From positions 1 to 5,952 of the forward strand of contig CANTGP010000208.1 of assembly GCA_947653315.1 (NCBI GenBank): DNA of 5,952 nt, read 5' to 3'. Below the pieces are notes generated by a model that had not been told where the DNA came from, made no database searches, and saw only the letters and a program-made list of their open reading frames with translations. The DNA comes from an uncultured Lachnospiraceae bacterium. GTDB taxonomy: Bacteria; Bacillota; Clostridia; Lachnospirales; Lachnospiraceae. Within the stretch, counting starts at the first letter, position 1; the number at the start of each line of letters is the position of its first letter. The position numbers and the translations under genes were made by a program. Below are positions 1 to 5,952 of the stretch, piece by piece.

Positions 1-213
1 GAAACCGGCGGATATGACGAAGCAGACGGGGCGGAAGAAACGGAAGCAGTGGACGGAACGGACGAAGCGGAAGGAACGGAAGCAATGGGCGGAACGGATG
101 AAGCGGAAGGAACGGAAGCAATGGGCGGAACGGATGAAGCGGAAACCGGCGGAGAAGACGGTACGGAAGACGGAAGTGAGGACGGCGAAAGCGGAGGAAA
201 GGAAAACGGGTAA
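1..213 (+). CDS. nusA: NusA C-terminal acidic tail (partial, 5' end outside window)
   Basis: The frame is open from base 1 to a TAA at 211-213, giving 70 residues of a protein that begins upstream. What is visible is a low-complexity acidic tail: 27 of 70 residues are Asp or Glu, there is one Lys (visible residue 67) and no Arg, and the rest is mostly Gly, Thr and Ala. No folded domain (S1 or KH) is visible, so the call rests on position: it lies directly upstream of ylxR-ylxQ-infB, where nusA sits in Firmicutes. NusA is a transcription elongation, pausing and termination factor that binds RNA polymerase and nascent RNA. The Bacillus protein ends soon after its KH domains, so an acidic extension would be a lineage-specific addition. 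It resembles the acidic C-terminal regions of some proteobacterial NusA proteins only in charge. Part of the tail is built from a 12-residue repeat. The stop is 3 nt before the ylxR start, suggesting coupling. Confidence 0.75.
   Translation, partial: ETGGYDEADGAEETEAVDGTDEAEGTEAMGGTDEAEGTEAMGGTDEAETGGEDGTEDGSEDGESGGKENG
55..144 (+). repeat. 36-bp tandem repeat inside the acidic tail of NusA
   Basis: Two complete 36-bp units (55-90 and 91-126) differ at one base (GAC versus GAT in the third codon). A half unit follows at 127-144. Each unit encodes GTDEAEGTEAMG. A degenerate unit precedes them at 19-54, where the second half (GAEETEAVD) still resembles the consensus. A 12-bp block, gaaaccggcgga, occurs identically at 1-12 and 142-153, so the array may be nested in a larger duplicated block of 141 bp that continues upstream. 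The period is a multiple of three, so unit gain or loss keeps the reading frame. Near-identity of the two full copies suggests recent duplication. Confidence 0.9.
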
Positions 214-216
214 ACG

Positions 217-483
217 ATGGCAAAGAAAATTCCCTTACGGCAATGCGTTGGCTGTGGCGAAATGAAAAGCAAAAAAGAAATGATGCGCGTGTTAAAAACG
301 GCGGAAGGAGACATTGTTCTGGACGTGACCGGGAAGAAGAACGGACGGGGGGCATATCTGTGCCATTCTGCCGAGTGCCTGAAAAAGGCGAGAAAGAACA
401 AGGGACTGGAACGTTCCCTTAAAACAGGCATTCCGGACGAGGTATACGGAAAGCTGGAAAAGGAGTTGGATGGGTGTGAATAA
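217..483 (+). CDS. ylxR: YlxR/RnpM family RNA-binding protein (DUF448)
   Basis: An 88-residue basic protein, a usual length for the YlxR family. Family hallmarks are the N-terminal PLRQCVGC (residues 6-13) and GRGAYLC (43-49). Four cysteines at 10, 13, 49 and 54 are spaced as two pairs, which could be a metal site, but that is inference. The family is a small cytoplasmic RNA-binding fold encoded between nusA and infB. The Bacillus subtilis member has been reported as RnpM, a modulator of RNase P activity; carrying that role over to this protein is inference. The ATG at 217 fits the family N-terminus (MAKKIPLRQC). It lacks a well-spaced Shine-Dalgarno: AAAGGA at 198-203 is 13 nt away and GGAGG at 193-197 is 19 nt away, both inside nusA. 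Translation is therefore probably coupled to termination of nusA 3 nt upstream. The 3' end overlaps ylxQ by 14 nt. Confidence 0.93.
   Translation: MAKKIPLRQCVGCGEMKSKKEMMRVLKTAEGDIVLDVTGKKNGRGAYLCHSAECLKKARKNKGLERSLKTGIPDEVYGKLEKELDGCE
460..465 (+). promoter_or_regulatory. Ribosome binding site for ylxQ
   Basis: AAGGAG lies inside the end of ylxR. It is 4 nt from the ATG at 470, which is tight, and 10 nt from an in-frame GTG at 476, which is slightly loose. It supports initiation here but does not decide between the two starts. Confidence 0.7.
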
Positions 484-790
484 AATATATTCCCTGCTCG
501 GTCTTGCAGTCCGGTCAAGAAATGCGGTAAGTGGAGAATTTGCGGTGGAAAAAGCGGTGAAATCGGGCAGCGCGCGGCTGGTCATCCTAAGTGGCGACGC
601 GTCGGACAATACCGTAAAAAAATTTGGAAATATGTGCAGCTATTACGAAGTACCCATGTTCCGGTACGGGACGAAGGAGGAACTGGGGCATGCCATGGGA
701 AAGGAAATGCGTGCTTCGTTGGCGGTTACGGAGGAGGGATTTGCGAAATCCATAAGAAAGTATTTGGAAGGATCGGAAGGAACGGAATAA
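470..790 (+). CDS. ylxQ: YlxQ, ribosomal protein L7Ae-family RNA-binding protein
   Basis: A 106-residue protein of the L7Ae/L30e/S12e/Gadd45 fold, a family that recognises kink-turn RNA. Visible family features are [15 protein letters not shown] (residues 9-23), the strand and helix [17 protein letters not shown] (35-51), and the C-terminal [18 protein letters not shown], which matches the pattern of Bacillus YlxQ (GLA.R.R..VSGE, then DAS.NT.KK, then GKE.R...AVTD.GFA). It is probably ribosome- or RNA-associated in the cytoplasm; its exact RNA target is not known to me. It overlaps ylxR by 14 nt in another frame and ends 19 nt before infB, so it should be translationally coupled. The start could instead be the GTG at 476 (giving [11 protein letters not shown]), only two codons shorter. 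ATG 470 is kept as the default. Confidence 0.92.
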   Translation: MGVNKIYSLLGLAVRSRNAVSGEFAVEKAVKSGSARLVILSGDASDNTVKKFGNMCSYYEVPMFRYGTKEELGHAMGKEMRASLAVTEEGFAKSIRKYLEGSEGTE

Positions 791-796
791 GGAGAC

Positions 797-801
797 GGAG
801 G
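797..801 (+). promoter_or_regulatory. Ribosome binding site that sets the infB start
   Basis: GGAGG is followed by an in-frame GTG at 804 (2 nt spacer, too close) and an in-frame ATG at 810 (8 nt spacer, near ideal). A third in-frame ATG at 819 is 17 nt away. The spacing selects ATG 810 as the start of IF-2. Confidence 0.85.
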
Positions 802-809
802 TAGTGAGC

Positions 810-3800
810 ATGGCGAAAATGAGAGTACATGAACTTGCGAAGGAATTGGATAAACAGAACAAAGAGATATTGGCTTTTTTGCAGGAAAAAGGCGTAGAGG
901 TAAAGTCGGTGAGCAGTTCCGTCGAGGATGATGTAATCGCGCTGGTGAAAAAACATTTTTCGAAAAACGGGGACGGAAAAGCGACGGACAAAGAGGCTGG
1001 GACAGAAGAAAAAAAGGAAGGGAAACCTAAGGAAAATAAAGAAGGAAGCAAAGCGGTAAGCGGCGGAGAAAACAAGGAAGCGGGAAAAGAAACAGAAAAA
1101 GATACAGGAAAAGACAAAGAAAAAGGACCGGAAAAGGAAACGAAAGCAAAAACCGCAGAAGAAAAAACGAAAGAGAAGGAAGAAGCGAAAAAAGAAGGAA
1201 ATCCCGAAAATAGAAAAGAAGAAAAGGTGAAAGAGGAAAAACGGATGGCGAAAGAAGGAGAAACGGCGGCGGAGCAGCCCAAAAAGAAGAAAAAAATCAT
1301 AATCGTGAGCAATTCGCAGAACAGCAAAATGGCGGGACAGCGTCCCCAGCAGGGCAATGCGAAGAAGCCCCAGGCGCAGGGAAACAACCGTCCCAAACAG
1401 GGGGCGCGTCAGGAAAAACCGGTACCGCACCGTCCGATTAAACCGTTAACCCCTCCTTCCCCTACGCCTCCGGTTACGATGATACCCGCTTCCAATTATA
1501 CGCCGAAGCGTGAGAAACCGGTGAAGGAAGAACCGAAGAAGACGGAGCAGCCGGAAGTAAAGACCGTAAAAACGGAAACTCCGGTTGCCGCGGCGAACAC
1601 CGGCGCGCAGGAGACGGGAGCGGCTAGGACAGACAGCCAAAGGACGGAAATGCAAAAGGAGCAGAGACAGGAAAGCAGAAGGCAGGATAGTCCCAGGCAG
1701 GACGGACAAAGGCAGGACGGTCAAAGACGTGACAACCAAAGACAGGAAAATCCCAGACAGGACAGGACGAGGAACAACGACCAGCAAAGAAGACCGGACG
1801 GCAGGAAGGATAACCGGTATGAAAATCGGAATGAGAATCGGGGAGACAACAGGAGAAACGACGGGCAAAACCGCAGGCCTTTTGAAAATAATCAGGGCGA
1901 CCGGCGTAATTTTGGCGGCAGTCAGGGTGGGAACCGTCCTTATGGCGGCCCTGGAAATAGCGACCGCCCTAACAGGGGCAATGGAGGGCAGGACAATAAA
2001 TTCCGCAAGCCTGCGCCGGGGAAAGGATTTGTACCGGAGAGCCCGGTTAAGGATCAGGAAAAGCACAGGGATGAGGAAAAGCGCAGGATCGGACAGGAGA
2101 AAGATAAGCGCTCCAAAAAAGACCTGATTTATGAAGAAGACGACAGGAAAGCATCCACGAAGAACAAAGCCGGAAAATTCATTAAGCCGGAGAAGAAGGT
2201 GGAAGAAGCAAAAGAAGAACAGATTAAGGTGATTATCCTTCCGGAAACCTTAACCATAAAGGAATTGGCGGATAAGATGAAGATGCAGCCGTCCGTCATT
2301 ATCAAGAAACTGTTTTTGCAGGGGCAGATTGTAACGGTGAACTCCGAACTCTCCTATGAGGAAGCGGAAAACATTGCCATCGAATACGATATCATCTGTG
2401 AAAAAGAAGTAAAAGTGGACGTGATTGAGGAACTGTTGAAAGAAGATGAGGAAAACGAAGCGGATATGACGAGAAGACCTCCCGTTATCTGTGTCATGGG
2501 TCATGTCGACCACGGAAAAACCTCTCTTTTGGATGCCATCCGCAAGACGAACGTAACCGATAAGGAAGCGGGAGGCATCACCCAGCACATCGGCGCATAT
2601 ACCGTAAGGGTGGGTTCGGAAAAAATTACATTCCTCGATACGCCGGGACACGAGGCGTTTACGGCAATGCGTATGCGCGGCGCCAATGCCACGGATATTG
2701 CCATTTTGGTGGTGGCTGCGGACGACGGTGTCATGCCCCAGACCGTGGAGGCAATCAACCATGCGAAGGCGGCAGGCATTGAAATCATCGTGGCGGTGAA
2801 CAAAATCGATAAACCCAATGCCAATATCGACCGGGTGAAACAGGAAATGACGGAATATGAGCTGATTCCCGTGGATTGGGGCGGGAGCACGGAATTTGTT
2901 CCGGTATCCGCGAAATCGGGCGAAGGCATCGATACCCTTTTGGAGACCATCCTTTTGACGGCGGAGATTTTGGAGCTGAAGGCAAACGCAAAACGGCAGG
3001 CAAGGGGACTTGTCATCGAGGCGGAGCTGGATAAGGGCCGCGGTCCCGTGGCGACGGTACTCGTTCAGAAAGGGACGCTGCATGTGGGGGATTTCATTTC
3101 CGCAGGGGCGAGCCACGGTAAAGTAAGGGCGATGATCGACGATAAGGGAAGAAGGGTAAGGGAAGCCCTCCCGTCCACACCGGTGGAGATTTTGGGACTT
3201 TCCGATGTTCCCAGCGCAGGCGAGGTGTTCCTTGCCCATGAAAATGACAAGACCGCAAAATCTTATGCGGAAACTTACCTGGCACAGAATAAAGAACGGA
3301 TGTTGGAAGATACTAAGGCTAAGATGTCGCTGGACGATCTCTTTACGCAGATTCAGGCGGGTAATTTAAAGGAACTGAACCTGATTATCAAGGCGGACGT
3401 ACAGGGAAGCGTGGAAGCGGTGAAACAAAGCCTGTTAAAACTGACCAATGAGGAAGTGGTGGTAAAATGCATCCATGGAGGCGTCGGCGCCATTAACGAG
3501 TCCGACGTATCCCTTGCATCCGCATCTTCGGCAATCATTATCGGCTTTAACGTAAGGCCGGATGCCATGGCGAAGACGATTGCGGAAAGGGAAGGCGTGG
3601 ATATCAGGCTTTACAAAGTCATTTACCAGGCAATCGAAGACGTGGAAGCGGCAATGAAGGGTATGTTAGACCCTGTATTTGAGGAAAAAGTCATCGGCCA
3701 TGCGGAGGTACGCCAGCTCTTTAAGGCATCCGCGGTGGGAAACATTGCGGGTTCGTACGTGCTGGACGGCATGTTCCAAAGGGACTGCAAGGTACGCATT

Positions 3801-3977
3801 ACGAGGGAAGGCGAGCAGATTTACGAGGGTGCGCTGGCTTCCTTAAAGCGGTTTAAGGATGACGTAAAGGAAGTAAAGGCAGGATTTGAATGCGGTCTGG
3901 TCTTTGAAAATTTTGACCAGATGAAAGAACTGGATATCGTGGAAGCGTATATTATGGTGGAGGTACCCCGCCAGTAA
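810..3977 (+). CDS. infB: Translation initiation factor IF-2
   Basis: A 1055-residue GTPase that positions initiator fMet-tRNA on the 30S subunit and promotes 50S joining. From the N-terminus: an IF2_N domain (about 2-50, [18 protein letters not shown] type); a K/E-rich segment (about 52-157); the KKKKKIIIV motif (158-166); a Pro/Lys-rich linker (about 206-250); a period-5 Arg/Gln/Asp repeat; an Arg/Asn/Gly-rich segment to about 400; a charged stretch to 471; and a second IF2_N domain (about 472-540). The GTPase core has G1 GHVDHGKT (564-571), G2 GGIT (588-591), G3 DTPGHE (610-615, catalytic His614), G4 NKID (664-667) and G5 SAKSGEG (700-706). Domain II starts near 726, domain III near 855 ([13 protein letters not shown]), and the fMet-tRNA-binding C-terminal domain near 963. 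All GTPase motifs are intact. The protein is longer than Bacillus IF-2 (roughly 700 residues), and the excess is all in the disordered arm between the two IF2_N domains. The ATG at 810 is preferred over GTG 804 because of Shine-Dalgarno spacing. Confidence 0.98.
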   Translation: MAKMRVHELAKELDKQNKEILAFLQEKGVEVKSVSSSVEDDVIALVKKHFSKNGDGKATDKEAGTEEKKEGKPKENKEGSKAVSGGENKEAGKETEKDTGKDKEKGPEKETKAKTAEEKTKEKEEAKKEGNPENRKEEKVKEEKRMAKEGETAAEQPKKKKKIIIVSNSQNSKMAGQRPQQGNAKKPQAQGNNRPKQGARQEKPVPHRPIKPLTPPSPTPPVTMIPASNYTPKREKPVKEEPKKTEQPEVKTVKTETPVAAANTGAQETGAARTDSQRTEMQKEQRQESRRQDSPRQDGQRQDGQRRDNQRQENPRQDRTRNNDQQRRPDGRKDNRYENRNENRGDNRRNDGQNRRPFENNQGDRRNFGGSQGGNRPYGGPGNSDRPNRGNGGQDNKFRKPAPGKGFVPESPVKDQEKHRDEEKRRIGQEKDKRSKKDLIYEEDDRKASTKNKAGKFIKPEKKVEEAKEEQIKVIILPETLTIKELADKMKMQPSVIIKKLFLQGQIVTVNSELSYEEAENIAIEYDIICEKEVKVDVIEELLKEDEENEADMTRRPPVICVMGHVDHGKTSLLDAIRKTNVTDKEAGGITQHIGAYTVRVGSEKITFLDTPGHEAFTAMRMRGANATDIAILVVAADDGVMPQTVEAINHAKAAGIEIIVAVNKIDKPNANIDRVKQEMTEYELIPVDWGGSTEFVPVSAKSGEGIDTLLETILLTAEILELKANAKRQARGLVIEAELDKGRGPVATVLVQKGTLHVGDFISAGASHGKVRAMIDDKGRRVREALPSTPVEILGLSDVPSAGEVFLAHENDKTAKSYAETYLAQNKERMLEDTKAKMSLDDLFTQIQAGNLKELNLIIKADVQGSVEAVKQSLLKLTNEEVVVKCIHGGVGAINESDVSLASASSAIIIGFNVRPDAMAKTIAEREGVDIRLYKVIYQAIEDVEAAMKGMLDPVFEEKVIGHAEVRQLFKASAVGNIAGSYVLDGMFQRDCKVRITREGEQIYEGALASLKRFKDDVKEVKAGFECGLVFENFDQMKELDIVEAYIMVEVPRQ
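1626..1769 (+). repeat. Period-5 residue (15-bp) repeat in the IF-2 disordered arm
   Basis: In the infB frame this stretch reads as pentapeptides starting with Arg: [10 protein letters not shown], a short KEQ break, then [35 protein letters not shown]. The last seven units (1665-1769, residues 286-320) are the cleanest and follow R-Q-[DE]-x-[PQ]. Codons vary between units (AGG/AGA/CGT, GAC/GAT/GAA), so the repeat is older or selected at the protein level, unlike the nearly identical units in the NusA tail. The function is unknown. The alternating positive and negative residues suggest a disordered polyampholyte. Confidence 0.8.
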
Positions 3978-4012
3978 CAACAGGAAAAGACAGGATATTC
4001 CAAGGCGTAGAT

Positions 4013-4017
4013 GGGAG
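4013..4017 (+). promoter_or_regulatory. Ribosome binding site for rbfA
   Basis: GGGAG lies 6 nt before the ATG at 4024, within the 46-nt infB-rbfA spacer (3978-4023). I see no hairpin, T-tract or convincing promoter in that spacer. Confidence 0.75.
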
Positions 4018-4023
4018 CGGACT

Positions 4024-4392
4024 ATGAGGAAAAACGGTTTAAAGAATACTAGGATAAATGGGGAAGTGCAGCGTGCGTTGGCGGAGATTATACGCGGCGG
4101 GATGAAAGACCCGCGTGTCAGTCCGCTGACTTCGGTGGTCTCCGTGGAAGTGTCTCCCGACTTAAAGACCTGTAAGGCATGGATTAGTGTGTTAGGGGAT
4201 GCGCAGGCGCAGAAAGACACGCTGGAAGGGTTAAAAAGCGCGGCCGGTTACATCAGGAACCGGCTGGCAAAGGAAATAAATTTAAGGAATACGCCGGAGA
4301 TTACGTTTATTATGGATCAGTCCATTGCTTACGGCGTCAATATGTCAAGGCTGATTGATGAAGTGAACAGGGAGGCTGGAAATGAAGATTAG
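4024..4392 (+). CDS. rbfA: Ribosome-binding factor A (RbfA)
   Basis: A 122-residue protein, the usual size for RbfA, a KH-like cytoplasmic factor that binds the immature 30S subunit near the 5' end of 16S rRNA and helps its maturation, notably during cold adaptation. Family features are the N-terminal RINGEVQRALAEIIRGGMKDPRV pattern (about residues 10-32), the central strand TSVVSVEVSPDLKTCKAWISVLG (about 36-58) and the C-terminal RNTPEITFIMDQSIAYGVNMSRLIDEV pattern (about 88-114). The start is supported by GGGAG at 4013-4017. The gene follows infB by 46 nt, its standard neighbour, and its last 11 nt overlap the start of the phosphoesterase gene. Nothing is truncated or odd. Confidence 0.96.
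   Translation: MRKNGLKNTRINGEVQRALAEIIRGGMKDPRVSPLTSVVSVEVSPDLKTCKAWISVLGDAQAQKDTLEGLKSAAGYIRNRLAKEINLRNTPEITFIMDQSIAYGVNMSRLIDEVNREAGNED
4370..4375 (+). promoter_or_regulatory. Ribosome binding site for nrnA
   Basis: GGGAGG lies inside the end of rbfA, 6 nt before the ATG at 4382. It is strong and well spaced, and confirms the overlapping start. Confidence 0.85.
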
Positions 4393-5368
4393 GGACGAAG
4401 TGATAACTGCGCAGACCATAGGAATCAGCGGCCATATCAGACCGGACGGGGACTGTGTGGGCGCATGCATGGCGCTGTACCAGTATTTGTGTAAGGTATA
4501 TCCGCAAAAAAGGGTGGATGTCTTTTTGGAGCAGCCGCCGGCGGTGTTTAACTGTATCCGGGGCGTGGAGCAGATACGCACGGATTTTTGCACGGATGTG
4601 GAACATTATGATGTGTTTATTGCGCTGGATACAATAAAAGAGCGCATGGGAGGGGCGGAACGCCTGTTTGACCGGGCGGGGAAGACCATAAATATCGACC
4701 ACCATATCAGCAACGGCGGCTGCGGGGACGTGAATTATATCGATGCCAAATCCAGCTCCACCAGCGAACTGGTTTATGACGTGCTGGAGGAAGACGGTTT
4801 GGATACGGAGATTGCCAAGGCAATTTACATCGGGATTATCCATGATACCGGAGTGATGCGTTATTCCAATACTTCCCCCAAGACGCTGGAAATTGCGGCG
4901 AAGCTGATTTCCTTCGGGTTTGATTTTTCGGAGGTCATTGAGAAAACGTTTTATGAGAAAACCTATGTGCAGAACCTTCTTTTGGGGCGGGCCCTTTTGG
5001 AAAGTATCCAGTTTATGGAAGGAAAATGCATTGTCAGCGGTTTGGTGAAACGGACGCTGGATTTTTACCATGCGGATTCCAAGGATTTGGACGGCATCGT
5101 CAGCCAACTGAACCAAACGGCAGGGGTGGAATGTACGATTTTCATGTATCAGACCGGCGTGCTGGAATATAAGGTGAGCCTGCGTTCCAAGGGAAAAGTG
5201 GATGTGGCGAGGATTGCGATGTTTTTCGGCGGCGGCGGCCATGTCAGGGCGGCGGGCTGCACGATGAACGGAACGTTTCACGATGTGGTAAACAATTTGT
5301 CCTTACATATCGAAAAGCAGTTAAAGCAGGCGGGGCTGATCGGGCAGACGGAAAAGGAAACAGGTTAA
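4382..5368 (+). CDS. nrnA: DHH/DHHA1-family phosphoesterase, NrnA type (nano-RNase / pAp phosphatase)
   Basis: A 328-residue two-domain phosphoesterase, close to the usual length of NrnA. The DHH domain carries motif I GHIRPDGDCVGA (residues 17-28, metal ligands His18, Asp22, Asp24), motif II with Asp83 (FIALDT), the DHH triplet at 106-108, and motif IV GIIHDTG (151-157, Asp155). The C-terminal DHHA1 domain has the substrate-binding GGGGHVRAAG (283-292). All Mn-binding positions are present, so it should be active. Characterised NrnA proteins degrade 2- to 5-nt RNAs and dephosphorylate 3'-phosphoadenosine 5'-phosphate, replacing Orn in many Firmicutes; carrying both activities over to this protein is inference. 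It overlaps rbfA by 11 nt and ends 2 nt before truB, the standard clostridial arrangement. The alternative calls are c-di-AMP phosphodiesterase (GdpP) and RecJ. GdpP is unlikely because there are no membrane, PAS or GGDEF regions, and RecJ because the protein is much too short. Confidence 0.93.
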   Translation: MKIRDEVITAQTIGISGHIRPDGDCVGACMALYQYLCKVYPQKRVDVFLEQPPAVFNCIRGVEQIRTDFCTDVEHYDVFIALDTIKERMGGAERLFDRAGKTINIDHHISNGGCGDVNYIDAKSSSTSELVYDVLEEDGLDTEIAKAIYIGIIHDTGVMRYSNTSPKTLEIAAKLISFGFDFSEVIEKTFYEKTYVQNLLLGRALLESIQFMEGKCIVSGLVKRTLDFYHADSKDLDGIVSQLNQTAGVECTIFMYQTGVLEYKVSLRSKGKVDVARIAMFFGGGGHVRAAGCTMNGTFHDVVNNLSLHIEKQLKQAGLIGQTEKETG

Positions 5369-5370
5369 AC

Positions 5371-5952
5371 ATGTACAACGGAATCATAAACATATATAAG
5401 GAAGCCGGATACACGTCCCATGATGTGGTGGCGAAACTGCGGGGAATCCTTAAGCAGAAGAAAATCGGCCATACGGGAACGCTGGACCCGGCGGCCGTGG
5501 GGGTACTTCCGGTCTGTTTGGGCAGCGGGACGAAACTGTGCGATATGCTGACGGACAAGGATAAGGAGTACCGGGCGGTTTTAAGGCTTGGCTGCGAAAC
5601 GGATACGCAGGATATGACCGGACGGGTTTTGTCGGAAACGGAGGTCCGCGTGACGGAGCGGCAGGCGGAGGAAGCCGTTCTTTCTTTTTTGGGGGAATAT
5701 GACCAAATTCCGCCCATGTATTCGGCAGTCAAGGTGGACGGTAAACGGCTGTATGAATTGGCACGGGAAGGCCGGGAAGTCGAGCGCCGTCCGAGACGGG
5801 TACGGATTTACGGAATTGAAATAGAAGAAATCCGCCTGCCCCTCATTACCATGCGGGTATCGTGTTCCAAAGGAACTTATATCCGTACCCTTTGCCATGA
5901 TATCGGCAGGAAGTTATGCTGCGGGGGCGCCATGGAGGAGCTGGTAAGGACG
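5371..5952 (+). CDS. truB: tRNA pseudouridine-55 synthase TruB (partial, 3' end outside window)
   Basis: The frame is open from ATG 5371 to the window edge: 194 codons of a protein that is usually about 290-310 residues. TruB isomerises U55 in the T-loop of tRNAs to pseudouridine and also acts as a tRNA folding chaperone. Visible motifs are GYTSHDVV (13-20), the catalytic motif GHTGTLDPAAVGVLPV (33-48) with nucleophile Asp39, KEYRAVLRLGCETDT (65-79) with the conserved Tyr67, PPMYSAVKVDGKRLYELAREG, and the C-terminal catalytic-domain motif CSKGTYIRTLCHDIG. The catalytic domain is nearly complete; any C-terminal PUA-like part is outside the window. The start is 2 nt after the nrnA stop. Its Shine-Dalgarno is weak (AAAAGGAAA at 5352-5360, or CAGG at 5361-5364, 6 nt away), so coupling to nrnA translation is likely. 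Confidence 0.96.
   Translation, partial: MYNGIINIYKEAGYTSHDVVAKLRGILKQKKIGHTGTLDPAAVGVLPVCLGSGTKLCDMLTDKDKEYRAVLRLGCETDTQDMTGRVLSETEVRVTERQAEEAVLSFLGEYDQIPPMYSAVKVDGKRLYELAREGREVERRPRRVRIYGIEIEEIRLPLITMRVSCSKGTYIRTLCHDIGRKLCCGGAMEELVRT

Noticed and set aside
14..265. A basic 83-residue open frame (Lys/Arg/Glu-rich, repetitive) overlapping the NusA tail
   Set aside because: It is the +1-shifted reading of the same 36-bp repeat, stays open because the repeat has no stops, overlaps both nusA and ylxR, and has no family resemblance.
587..1430. Long minus-strand open frames rich in Phe, Ser and Leu opposite the 5' part of infB
   Set aside because: They are antisense shadows of the purine-rich Lys/Glu codons (AAA, GAA, AAG read backwards as Phe, Leu, Ser). 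They overlap a certain gene and have no coding signature.
2250..3239. A 329-residue minus-strand open frame opposite the IF-2 GTPase domain
   Set aside because: It lies entirely antisense to conserved infB sequence, with no recognisable motif; composition is that of a shadow frame.
3978..4023. Possible terminator or promoter between infB and rbfA
   Set aside because: The 46-nt gap shows no inverted repeat with a T-tract and no convincing -10/-35 pair; only the rbfA ribosome binding site is supported.
4011..4052. A 13-codon mini-ORF (ATG to TAG) overlapping the rbfA start in another frame
   Set aside because: Its ATG overlaps the rbfA Shine-Dalgarno region and has no ribosome binding site of its own; likely chance.
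4337..5281. A 314-residue minus-strand open frame opposite nrnA
   Set aside because: It mirrors the DHH phosphoesterase gene, whose motifs are all intact on the plus strand; the His/Arg-rich content is a complement artefact.
5244..5898. Minus-strand open frames opposite the nrnA end and truB
   Set aside because: The plus strand carries an uninterrupted TruB frame with catalytic motifs, so the reverse frames are shadows.

Overview
The window is a compact, all plus-strand stretch of the conserved bacterial nusA-infB operon: end of nusA, ylxR, ylxQ, infB, rbfA, a DHH-family nrnA-type phosphoesterase, and the start of truB. This order, with YlxR and YlxQ between NusA and IF-2 and with NrnA between RbfA and TruB, is typical of Firmicutes. 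The protein character (IF-2 with a very long charged, low-complexity N-terminal region and a KKKKKIIIV motif, NrnA with a GIIHDTG motif, an acidic extension on NusA) and the roughly balanced base composition suggest a clostridial gut-type bacterium, most likely Lachnospiraceae. That placement is an inference from gene style, not from a search.

Layout: 1-213 is the last 70 codons of what should be nusA, an extremely acidic tail with a 36-bp tandem repeat. 217-483 is ylxR. 470-790 is ylxQ, overlapping ylxR by 14 nt. 810-3977 is infB (1055 residues with the start chosen here). 4024-4392 is rbfA after a 46-nt spacer. 4382-5368 is nrnA, overlapping rbfA by 11 nt. 5371-5952 is the first 194 codons of truB, which runs off the window. 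No non-coding gap exceeds 46 nt, and I see no promoter, terminator, RNA gene, mobile element or CRISPR array. The genes are so tightly spaced that co-transcription and translational coupling are the natural reading.

Together the genes serve transcription elongation and termination (NusA), RNA metabolism and ribosome-associated RNA binding (YlxR, YlxQ), translation initiation (IF-2), 30S maturation (RbfA), nano-RNA turnover (NrnA) and tRNA U55 pseudouridylation (TruB). I found no new system. The points worth a second look are in the disordered regions: the repeat-built acidic NusA tail, and the roughly 420-residue disordered arm of IF-2, which contains a 5-residue-period repeat and a possible internal translation start.
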